Shown here: piece after piece, positions 31,934 through 44,700 of the stretch | How positions within the stretch are numbered: the stretch's first letter is position 1 | Layout of the letters: each line of letters starts with the position of its first letter | Origin: Megaleporinus macrocephalus | Taxonomy: Eukaryota; Chordata; Actinopteri; Characiformes; Anostomidae | Assembly (NCBI GenBank): GCA_021613375.1 | Contig: CM038726.1 | Coordinates: 4,931,062-4,995,061, forward strand | Length of the DNA: 64,000 bases | Direction: 5' to 3' | Position numbers and translations under genes: made by a program | The notes under the pieces: model-generated | Databases searched by the model: none | Told to the model about the DNA's origin: nothing | Seen by the model: the letters and a program-made list of their open reading frames with translations, nothing else

Positions 31934-34900
31934 GAACAAAAGAATGTCAGCCCTGCAGATAGTGGTTCTCAGATCTAAATTAAAGGAGGAGGAAAGCCTG
32001 CTCAGATGCTATTGAGCCTTAATGAACTAACCATCTTCAAATCCCTGTATTTGGAAAACAGAGAGACTTGTCCTCCGCATGTGATTCTGGAAATTTCTTT
32101 TGCCATTGAAATTCTGCTTGAGTATCGGCGGCGTCCACACAGCTGCGCCCGAGAAACACGGGTTTATTCTCTTCTCCATCTTTTCTTCCCTTTTTTGCGC
32201 TCCGGCCTCCCGCTTGCATCCAAGGAAACAGTTATTTGCTCTGAGGTGGATTGATCTCGTCTTGATCAGCCCTCCCACTCGGAAGTCGATTAAGTACACA
32301 TGGGCCGGCCTCATCCATCCTTGGGTGGTGTCAATTAAGTTTGTCTAGATTTTCCAGATCGCTTTGGTGTTGATTAGATTTGTCTGGATAGGGCCGGTAG
32401 CTCTGGTATCGATTTGAGGTGCCTTCCAGGGAGAGAGACGAAGGACTTGCTCAAATGACCCCCTCTGAGGATAAAGGCTGCGTTCTCTGCTCTCGGCTAT
32501 GTAGAGCTCATGGAAGTGATTTTGAAGGGTGCTATTTAGGGGACCTTGATGGGATTTGGAATGCTTCCAACACGTCCTCTTTTTAAAGACTTTACCATTC
32601 GAAGAGGTAATCAGAGTTGCTTCGAGATTGTAATAAACCCCCCTCTGCTCATGACCGTGACCACCATCACCACACACATGCACACAGCAGTGGCTTTTGC
32701 AGAGCACTAACTGTGCACTCTTAGAGAAGCCCACACGGGTTCAGAGGATGATGTATTGTACTCTTTTATTACATATTGGTGCTACCACAATCGAAAAAGT
32801 CGGTGATGTTGCTTATGAAAAAACATCAACATGATTTTTTGCTGCTAGTACACCACTTACTTTAAAATAACACCCCTATAGCGTGATGTATGATATTTAG
32901 AGTTTCATTCCAACAGCTTGCGATACACTACAGTAAGTATTGGGGTGAAATGCCCATCGTACTGTACCATGGAAGCCATGAAACAAGAAATTGCTTGTCA
33001 CACAGATGAATGATGACCATGGCAAAAGGAAGAGGAACCAACAAGTACATGTTTTATTAGCTGATGAGTGAAAAGTACTTGCTATTTTAACCTATTGTTG
33101 AAATAAATTTAGATGTTTTGGATTTGTGCTGCCCTATTTCATACACAGCTGCAGTAACGAGTCCCTCACTGTTTTAAAACAGTGTTTCCCAAACCTTTAA
33201 CCTTTTTGTTATGTGGTTTTCCCTCCAACGTTCTCGCTTCAACTCAGGAAGGACTTAATTTAATTAGCTGATGAGTTGGATGAGATGCGTTAGTGGGTAT
33301 GAGGGTACCTCCAGAGCCGGGTTTGGGATCTACTGTTCTATAATGAAAAGTATACAACACACTGCGCTTAAATTCTCCGAGTATCCCCACCGGTATTCCA
33401 CTGATCTCCTGGCACAAGCTGCCCTGCAGAACACCAAGAAGCTTGTAATTACAGCAAAAACATCTGTACAAGTCATGAAGTGTGAAAGAGCTTTTAATGG
33501 CATAGTTTGCCTTAAACCCAAAACACACACACACACGGTTGGCGCATGCTTCATTAGAGAAAGTGAATGTCATCATAAACCTCTCATTCTCCCTCAGCGT
33601 GAGCTGCCCGACAGGTTTAATGTTCAGGGGCTGAAGGAGAGCTGAGCTGTTCAGTGATTTTTTTTTTTCTCCTGAAGAGCTGCACGGGTCCCCGGGTAGG
33701 CTTGCACTAGAATAAGTTAGGACTGTCGGGACCTGACCGCAAGCCAACAAGATTCTTCCCAAACTTTCCCAACCCAGCTGTAGCTCTACAAGAATTTGCG
33801 TCAGAACCTGATCGTGATCATGTTCAATTTAGTCAGAACCCAACTCTCTCAGGCTACAGTTGATTGTATCCCAATAAAACTCGGTGCAAACCTGATTGCA
33901 GCCTTAGAAAGTTCTGAAACCTGACTGTTTGATGTCCGTCTCAGTTCTTTTCTCCCTGCAACACTACAGAATTCTGTCGGAACCCATGTAAGACCCAACG
34001 GCTGTCCTTGTGCAGCCAGCTATGGCCTGACAAAACTCCTTCTGTACTTGGTTGTAGCTTAATAAACTTTTGTCTGAACCCATCCCAAACCCGCTGTCTT
34101 TCTTCCATTCTCATCTTTTTTGTTCATGCGTCCTTGTGCAAACGACACGGATGGACACCGGCATGCCAGGACTGCACACCGTAATGAAAGTAGGGGGGGG
34201 ACAAATGAAGGAAAATCAACTGAAGCTGGGGCAAATACTGAAATCCATTAAAGGTTGGAGACAGACTGTGAGAAAGCCGAGCCTGAAACCTGAACCTGAC
34301 CTAAGTCTTGGCAAATAGAACGTTTGAAAAATGAGGCCCAAGCTTCCATCAAAGCCTGACATGAACAGTCAGGTGCTGCCGGGTTTGGACGAGCATTTCA
34401 AACGTTACCTGTTTGCCTTTGTTTAGCGCGAGAGCAAAGCCACTTCCTTCTGGCAGACGTTATCTGAATAGTGAATGAAGAGCTTTTAGCGAGGACTCGG
34501 CGTCAAACATGAAAGTCGACGAAGAAAGGGAATGCCTGCTGCAAGTTCCCTCCATTCAGCGGCAGCGTCATTTGAGACACGAGTTTAGTCGAGGATACCA
34601 AGCAGCTGTTCCTCTGATTACATTTGTCTTTTATTTTAAGTCAGGGGGGGTTGAGTGGTCCACCAAATCAACCTCTCTGGCTTCTTTCTCTCTGCTTGTT
34701 TCTACTGATAGGCTTTTCACTGCCTTCTCTCGCTCATCTTCATCTTTCTTTTGGTGAGGCTACCATCTCTCCACCCTTTCTTATTCATCTCCCCGTCTTC
34801 TGTACCTCAAACCACTTCTCTGCCGATCCTTATTTTTTGTCTCTATCTTTCTGTCCCTCTCTCTCCTCCTCTCTCTGCAGTAGGTGGAGGGGGAGGGGGG

Positions 34901-37900
34901 GGGGGGGTCAGCTGCAGTAGATTGAGGGCAGGCGAGTGTGTGGAACTCATCTTATCTCTCAGATTTATTACAGGCACTTTAACCAGCCTACAGACTCGGC
35001 ACACGTTCGCTCACTCTCAGACACGCGCACACCTGTAACCGACATTCGGCACTTCTGAAACTACTCACAAATAGCCCTCGCTCTTGCATCTCAACCACAG
35101 ATTACTAACACTCGAAATCCCCGCAGCAGGCCAAACGGAAACAGCTTTCCGAATGCCTCCAAAGGCGCCGTTCTTCAGCGCTTTGTTCCGAGTGATAGAA
35201 CCTTCGGACAAACACGGCGGAAGCAGCAGAACACTCAATACGCGAAGACCAAAGGCTGCTTTCGAGCAGGCGAACTGGCTTTTGTTTGCAAACTTTCCTG
35301 AAGAAAGGCAGGATTGTTTTTGCTGTTAGCTTTCAGAAGGAAAAGCCAAGTGGTCTGAGAATTCAGCGAGCCGCAGTCGGGTATGATATTGCAGTGGTGC
35401 GTTCCCACCGATGGCTTCGGGAAATGAAACCTGGAAAGCGACAGCGAACAGCAAACTCTCTCCAAAGACGATGTTGCCTTTGAATTATTGCTGCTCTAAA
35501 TTTGGCCTCTTAAACTCACAAGGATTAGTGTGTGGCAGACACTTAACTCTTGTTACTACATAACAGTAGTGCTATACTACTTACTGAATATGTAGTATCT
35601 ACTGAATACTGATAGTATTTACAGAACAGTATATAGTAGTTATTGAGTATGAAGTATGCTACTGAACACTGAAAATATTTACTGAACAGTATTTAGTAGT
35701 TACATATATAGTAGTTAACTATAATATATATTTGCTACTGAACACTGATAGTATTTACTGAACTGTATATAGTAGTCATTGAATATGTAGTAGCTACTGA
35801 ATACTGAAACTATTTACAGAGCAGTATATAGTAGTTATTGAGTATGAAGTATGCTACTGAACACCGATAGTATTTACTAAACAGTATATAGTAGTTACAT
35901 ATATAGTAGTTAACTATAATATATATTTGCTACTGAATACTAAAAATATTTACTGAACTGTATATAGTAGTCATTGAATATGTAGTAAGCTACTGAATAC
36001 TGAAAATATTTACAGAGAAGTATATAGTAGTTATTCAATATGAAGTAAGCTACTGAACACTGATAGTATTTACTAAACAGTAGTTACATATAGTAGTTAC
36101 ATATATAGTAGTTAACTTTAATATATATTTGCTACTGAATACTGAAAATATTTACAGAACTGTATATAGTAGTTATTGAATATGTAATAAGCTGTTGAAC
36201 ACTGATAGTATTTACTAAACAGTATGTAGTAGTTACATATATAGTAGTTAACTTTAATATATAGTTGCTATTGAATACTGAAAATATTTACTGAACTGCA
36301 TATATAACTGCAGTATAAAGGATTTATTGAATATGTAGTAGCTACTGAATACTGATAGTATTTACTGAACAGTATATAGTAGTTATTGAATATGTAGTAG
36401 CTACTGAATACTGATAGTATTTACTGAACAGTATGTAATAGTTATTAAACAATAAGCCTTAGGTAGTTCTGAGACTTACGTATGCTGTCGAAACCAAACC
36501 TCCAAAATGGTAACTTTAGATGAGAAGAAAGAACATACTTTACTTTTAAGGCAGTAGAACCAGACCTGAGCCATTTTAGGTCATTTCTTTTGGCCAATTT
36601 ATTATAAAATTTATACATAACATTAAGAGCAATGGACATTTTTAAATGATGCCAAAACTGAACAAAAACAAAAGAAAGGTTTTGTTCCAGCATCAGCAAT
36701 ATTTGTGTTCTAGTGCTCACTGAATAATTTACTGTGAAATGATAGTTCCGGTAGTTACTGACTAATAAGCCTGAAGATTAATGACTGAATTATAATTTTG
36801 CAGGTCAAGGGCTTAACCAAAATCCAAAGTGATGCAAGAGACACTGCTAAATCATTCAGCCATAATTCCAGTACAATTGTTTTATTGCATTTAAGACTCT
36901 GAGGAGCGTTTTTCCAGCTGAGACTGTCCTGGCCTCTCAGTGGCCCTGCTGTATTCCGTATCCACCCAAGTGTAGGAGCAGCCTTAACCCTTTAAACCGC
37001 AGCCGTATAATTTAAGAACTGATATGAATTGTTCAGTAACTGCTACACATTATCCTGTAACTTCTACGAATTGTTCTGGATCCACTATGAGTTCAACTGC
37101 TATTAATTATTCATTATCTACTGAATGATTAATTTTATTTTTTCTATCGAAATCACAATTTGAACGTGCAGTTTTGAAGCTGCAGCAGCTGCAATTTTAA
37201 TTACATCACACATTATTCAATGTGGTCTTAACACGTTCGAGGTGGGGAAGTTTAACGCCGAGCTTGTGAACTGGCAGTCTGGCACACTAGACTCAGCCTT
37301 CAAGTTCCAAATCTGAAAGCAATGGAAGAAAAAGTTGAGGAGCCTGGAGCTTCATTTCTAAAAAGGGATCACATTTAAATCACAGCTTTGGTGAGAAAAT
37401 TGCAATTAGATATTAGCACTAGATTTGCTCTGGTTAGGCCGAGTATCCACTATGAATTATTCAGCATCTACTATAAAGTATTCAGTATCTAGTATAAATT
37501 ATTCTGTAAATGCTGTGAACTATTCTTTAACTACTACTGAATTTATTCAGTATCTATTATAAACGATTCAATATCAACTCTGAATTATTCCATATCTACT
37601 CTAAATAATTCAGTATCTACGATCAATTATTCAGCATCTACTAAAAAGTATTCAGTATCTAGTATTGATTGTTCAGTAAATACTGTGAATTATTCTTTAA
37701 CTAATTTCTTCAGTATCTATTATAAATGATTCAGTATCTACTCTGAATTATTCAGCATCTACTATAAAGTATTCAGTATCTTGTATTGATTATTCTGTAC
37801 CTATTGTAAATGATTCTGTAAATACTACTGAGTCTATTCAGTATCTGCTATTTACTATTCAGTATCTACTATCAATCATGTGTCCACTATAAATCAGTTC

Positions 37901-38729
37901 AGTATCTATTTTTTATTCTGTAAATACTGTGAATTATTCTGTAAATACTACTGAATTTATTCAGTATCTATTATACATGATTCAGTATCTACTCTGAATT
38001 ATTCAGTGTCTACTATAAAGTTTTCAGTATCTAGTATTGATTATTCTGTAATTACTGTGGATTATTCTGTAAATACTACTGAATTTATTCAGTATCTACT
38101 ATCAATCATGTGTCCACTATAAATCAGTTCAGTATTGATTAGAAACGTATGTACTGTGTGGTCACGAGAAGTGATGGTCCACACGTGGAGTCCTGGAGTT
38201 TGAGGGGTTAATCTGCGTCTGGAAAATTGGCCACGTCCAGTATGGAATTAACAGCAGCGTCTCCATGACGGTGACTTTCATACGCTGCTCTTTGTGCTTG
38301 ACTTGAGGGCGTCCGGCGCTCCGTGGAGGTTAAACTGCTTCCTGGAGAGCTTTATAGCGTCCTCGCCTTCTGTCCTTTCCTTCAGCACCGAGTCTGCAGG
38401 TGTTTATGTGAGAGAGAGAGAGAGAGGGAGAGGGAGAGAGAGAGGAAGAGGGAGAAAAAGAAAGAGAGAGGGAGAGAGAAAGAAAGAAGAGGGAAAATAA
38501 GTAAAAGAGGGAGAGAGAGAGAGGGAAAGAATGAGTAAGAGAGCGAGCGTTCTCTCTGCTGTTCTCTCCGGACTCAGTGCTGGCTGGATCCTCCAGAACA
38601 AATCTGAGGATTTAGCTTCCATACGCTGCAGCTCTAACTGCCATCCAGTCAATTAAACACGAGCCCACGGCCTGAGAGCCGCCATCCACACTGCTCTACG
38701 GCTCCGCCAGCACTCCAGGAACCCGCACC

Positions 38730-38776
<47 letters not shown>

Positions 38777-41700
38777 TATCTTAAGAGGTGAAACTGCATT
38801 GATCTGAAGCGACTACTCCACTGTGTTAACTGACGATCAGTTGTTTGATAAGATTTTAGTATGCACTCATTTTTGAGCCACAAGGTGATTTTTCTAATAC
38901 AAGAATGGCACCCAAACAAGAAAGCTTGGTATGTTATGTAGTTTATGTTGTGTCACAGTGTGGGGTCATGTTTGGGTAAAATAATCCAATTAATATATTG
39001 ATGTTTTATTAGCTGGATTTATCTCATTACTGCTAGGAATAAAATATACATAGAAGTTATATAACTTTTTTTATTATATCTCCATTTCTTTTGTTATATC
39101 ATATATATATATATATATATATATATACCATTTACATTTTTCCACATTGTATGAACGTAGTAGCTGCCGTTTGTATCGTGGTTAAATTTCATGGTGAATG
39201 GACCAATAGAAATGCTCCAGAATAGCTTGGAATTAATTCTGGTTCCATTGACTTACATTAAAAGTAAAGCCAGTTTTTGTCCTCTCCTGTAAAGTTACTA
39301 TTTTGAAGATGCATGTTTTTCTTAGGATGGTGACAATACACTCACTTACTCACTCACACATTTAAGCTCATGTTTTACCAAAAATCTGGTGGGTCTGATC
39401 TGCTCATCAGAGGTTTTGAAAAAAACTAAGAGCCACCTCGAGTGTACACTGTAATTAAAGAGAAAGAGGGACCTACTGTACAAATGACTAAGAAAGCAAC
39501 AAATATTCAGCTGATAATAGAATTTACAAGAAATTTTTTTTTTAAGAAACTAAAAAGAAACGCAAAATAAAAGCATTTAAATTGCCTGGTTTGAATATAT
39601 TCAAATTTATAGGGGGAAAAAACATGTTTATCATATATATCATAAACAACATTTTTTAAATTTTCATGCAAGTCAGTGTAACCAGTATATTTTTCAAGTA
39701 ATTATGTTTTATAAACTTTTCTCATGAAATTCACACAAAAGTGAAAACAGGCATTTCAAATAACAACAAAGAAGATCTGACAGTAATGTTACAGTCTTTA
39801 CTTTTAAGTCATTGGAACCAGAGTTTTTCAGAGCTGATTTGGAAATTTGCTGTAGAAATTGTTTGAAATGATGTAGATAAATATACATGTTAGTCTTTGG
39901 ACAGTATATGATCAGTATAGTATCAGTGTCTCTTAACAGTCCAGTATCCTTCCGTCTCTGTTTAAACCAGAAACGAGAGAAACACACGAAGCGAGCAGCA
40001 GAAGAGAGGCGAGGTCATGAGGCGTAACAGCTCGCTGTGTTCTTTCCACGCAGGTCACACCATCAACGCTGCCCTCAAACCTCAGGAGTGCAATCACGTA
40101 AATGTGTAGTTCTGGTTTTCCAACGTATTTGTAGCGTCTTGTTGCTGAAAGGCGCCATAAATAATTCAGGTTTTAGCGAACGCGGAGTTACTGAGTCTTG
40201 CTTTTAAGAGCGATTCATTATGAAGGAACATCACGCAGCGCATGTGGCTCCTTTCGTTTGTGGGTGGCCATTACTTTTACTAGCACTTCAGGAAGACAGT
40301 GTGTTTAACGTCCCTTTTCTGAATTGCTAATTTACAGACGCCGGGCCCTCGAGCGCCGCTCCAGTTGTGATGTTTTTTTTATTTCTTTCATTGCCCGGCA
40401 TCATGTTTCTAAAGCCACACTGTGAAGATTCCTCTGCATCACAGTATAATATAATACACTTACTATATATATATATATATACACAATTGTCTTTACCTTC
40501 ATAACAGCTTCCATTAATTCCAGGAGACTCATCTCCAAAGTTGGTTTCATCATTTGTTTTGGCTTCTCACCATCCAAATAACCAAGCGCATCCAGTGATG
40601 TTTAGGTTCTAGACTCTGGGGTGGTCAGTCCATTGTTCTGAGAACAGCAGTAGCTTCTTTGTGTGATGTGTCTGTATCTCCTTTTCCCAGTGAACCCTGT
40701 AGATGTTCTCAGATCTGATGCAGGAGTGGAGCTTGACGTTCTCCTCTCTGCTGTTTGTCTGATGGAAACAAATTTTGTCTGCCAGGGTCTTCTAGGTAGT
40801 TGTTAGGAGTCTCCGTTTCTCTGAAGCTTCTAATCGTTTGTTTTTCCGTTTACTTTCTATTGACGTTCTCTGTCCTTGTGCAAATGGGATGTTTCTTATT
40901 TAATCTGCTCTAAAACATCTCCTGAAAAATAAGTACTGTAATTTTTTTATGAATAATGAGCGGCCTCTGCACAGGGCTGCATGTACAAAACTGATAAGGT
41001 AAGATATCAGATATTTATTTTATATTTTACTATATTTTTATATTTTACCTTTATATAAATCTTTTTGTAATTTTTTTCATAGGGAACATTTCCGTACTAA
41101 TAACAGGTCATTGTTAAAAAGTATTAAACTTAAATAAAGGCCATACAAAAGTTTATAATAATAATTAATACAAACTAAGGCAGCAGCATAGATGAAATTA
41201 ATAAATACATTTCATATGCAAAAACAGATTACGTTTAATTAAAAGATGAATTAAAGAGATTTTTACTGCTTAATTAAAAGTGCAATTGTGTTCTGTAGTT
41301 TGGAAGCTTTCCTATAATTTGTGGAGAGTATTTGCCGAAGATCAGTGAGGTACACAGGTGCTGGACAGTGATAGTTTAACAATAAATAAAACCAACCCGT
41401 GTTATGTAAATCGTTTTATAATAGAGAACAAAAACTGTCTTTACCTCCATTGTAGGTTAATGTAAAGAGGTTTTATTCCAAGCAGTTCTGGAGCATTTCT
41501 ATTGGTCTGTTCATCATAAAATTCGTACACAAGGTAAAACACAGCTGACGTAAAAAAGTTACAACTGAAAAAAAAGTGGAGACACATATTTTCTTTGGAC
41601 AGCAATAACACACCTGATTCTCTTTGAATACTATATTTATTACTATATTTAAAAATTCTCCACCACACAGTTTCAATTACTGTTATTGCCATAGCTCAAT

Positions 41701-44700
41701 CAGTTTGAAAGTATGAATCAGTTTAAAAGTGTGAATCAGTTTAAAAGTGCAAATCAGTTTAAAAGTGTGAATCAGTTTGAAAGTGAATCAGTTTGAAAGT
41801 ATGAATCAGTTTGAAAGTATGAATCAGTTTGATAGTGTGAATCAGTTTGAAAGTATGAATCAGTTTGGAAGTGTGAATCAGTTTGAAAGTATGAATCAGT
41901 TTAAAAGTGTGAATCAGTTTGAAAAGTGAATCAGTTTGAAAGTGATTCAGTATGAAAGTGAATCAGTTGGATAGTGTGAATCAGTTTGATAGTGTGATTC
42001 AGTATGAAAGTGAATCAGTTTGATAGTGTGATTCAGTATGAAAGTGAATCAGTTTGATAGTGTGATTCAGTATGAAAGTGAATCAGTTTGATAGTGTGAT
42101 TCAGTTTGATAGTGTGATTCAGTATGAAAGTGAATTAGTTTGAAAGTGTGATTCAGTTTGAAAGTGAATCAGTTTGATAGTGTGATTCAGTTTGAAAAAG
42201 TGAATCAGTTTGATAGTGTGATTCAGTATGAAAGTGAATTAGTTTGAAAGTGTGATTCAGTTTGAAAGTGAATCAGTTTGATAGTGTGATTCAGTTTGAA
42301 AAAGTGAATCAGTTTGATAGCGTGATTCAGTTTGAAAAAGTGATTCAGTTTGATAGCGTGATTCAGTTTGAAAAAGTGAATCAGTTTGATAGCGTGATTC
42401 AGTTTGAAAAAGTGAATCAGTTTGATAGCGTGATTCAGTTTGAAAAAGTGAATCAGTTTGATAGCGTGATTCAGTTTGAAAGTGAATCAGTTTGAAAGTG
42501 AATTAGTTTGATAGCGTGATTCAGTTTGAAAGTGAATCAGTTTGAAAGTGAATTAGTTTGATAGCGTGATTCAGTTTGAAAGTGAATTAGTTTGAAAGTG
42601 AATCAGTTTGAAAGTGAATCAGTTTGAAAGTGAATCAGTTTGAAAGTGAATCAGTTTGAAAGTGAATCAGTTTGAAAGTGAATCAGTTTGAAAGTGAATT
42701 AGTTTGAAAGTGAATTAGTTTGATAGCGTGATTCAGTTTGAAAGTGAATCAGTTTGAAAGTGAATCAGTTTGAAAGTGAATCAGTTTGAAAGTGAATCAG
42801 TTTGAAAGTGAATTAGTTTGAAAGTGAATCAGTTTGAAAGTGAATTAGTTTGAAAGTGAATTAGTTTGATAGCGTGATTCAGTTTGAAAGTGAATTAGTT
42901 TGAAAGTGAATTAGTTTGATAGCGTGATTCAGTTTGAAAGTGAATCAGTTTGAAAGTGAATCAGTTTGAAAGTGAATTAGTTTGAAAGCGTGATTCAGTT
43001 TGAAAGTGAATTAGTTTGAAAGTGAATTAGTTTGAAAGTGAATCAGTTTGATAGTGTGATTCAGTTTGATAGTGTGATTCAGTTTGAAAGTGAATCAGTT
43101 TGAAAGTGAATCAGTTTGAAAGTGAATCAGTTTGAAAGTGAATCAGTTTGAAAGTGAATTAGTTTGAAAGTGAATTAGTTTGAGCTGAATGAAAAGCTCT
43201 AGTTTTGTTGTGTTTTGTTTTTGACAGTGAGAAGCTGCAGACTCGAACTCGTAGATACAGCGTGTAAGAAAGAGTATATTAATTTTGTAAGTGTGTCACT
43301 GAACATCGTACAGCAAACAGCAGCAGTGTTGCAGCAGAACCTGCAGCAGTTCCCGCTCTGAGCCCGTACCAGTTGGGTTCTTGTCCAGAGCGTGTGTGTG
43401 TTTTGTGTAGTTCCCGTAGGTGTCTGTGTCCGAGGCCGAGGGGTGTGTGTGTGTGTGTAGGACGCAGCAGCGCTGTGATGGTGTGGATAAATTTAGCCTT
43501 CTGCCAGCCCAAAGCAGGTCACTCTCTTCTGCAAGAGAAAATAAAAGTGGGCCAGTGGAAGAATCGGCAGGAACTCAGCAAAGAGCGAGAGACGAGGAAG
43601 GGAAGAAAGAGAGAGTGATGCGTAAGAGAGAACAAAAGACGAGACAAAGAACGTGCGTCTAGTCAACAATGCCGGTGGTCCATCAGCTCCGAACACTCGG
43701 CTCATAATTAGGCTTCATTTCATTCAATAAACTTTAATATTAGTTTCTTAGTAGTTACTGGAAACTTCATAGTAGTTACTGAATCATTTAAAATAGTTAC
43801 AGTACAATTTAGTGAATCTTTTATAGGAGCTACTGTATAATTACTGTGTAATTAGACACCAAATAATTTAGCTAATGAATATTCTGTTGTATTTACTGGA
43901 AACTTCATTGAATCATAAGTTTACAGTTATTAGATTCATTTGAAAGTAACCACCTATTTACATTTAATCCATTGCAGTTATTTACATTTGCATCTATATC
44001 TGCTGTCTGTTTGATGTTGAACAACTTTCCATAGACTTAAAATTGTACTAAAATGCTTTGCTAATGTAAAGGTTAAAATCTTCTTCAAATCAAACTTTTT
44101 CAATTGTGAGTTGCGAGTGAGAAATATCATATTAATATAAAGTTAAAGGGGTTTTAATCTAAATTCAATCTTTAAATGAATTAATGAATCATTAATAAAA
44201 CACAAGTCCAATATACCTTAATACATTGATGTTAATTAATATTTATTTTAAGAAAGTTAATGTTTTGGACTTAAACATATTCATTTGTCTTGTATTTTAC
44301 CAGTCAGTATTAAAATTGTCAGCTTCACTACATATTCATTTTCATCATGTATAGAAAAGCTTGCTATTGCCTGGTTTATTATTATGTTTTTAGTGTCTGC
44401 TAATTCTTTGTAGAGCATTTATGTCATAACTAACAACTGTTAATAAAGTAATATTAAACACTTCTAAGTGGAACCCAACCATCTATATAAAACATGTGTA
44501 GGTTCACTGGATAGTAAATAAAATGTGTGTATTTGTGTTGTAGACATGGAGACGCCTGGTTCCATTTACCACCACTATAAACAACACGTAAACCATTTTA
44601 CACTCTGAACGACTGTGTAATTAACGTATGTGGAAAATCTCTGTTTTAAGGTCAGTAACTGAGAACGAAGGAGGTGAAGCTTCTATTCGTTTCAGCTCGG

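Noticed and set aside
42262..42495. 77-codon frame of [12 protein letters not shown] repeats
   Set aside because: It arises from a 36-bp double unit of the TGAATCAGTTTGAAAG array. The frame breaks wherever the unit length changes.
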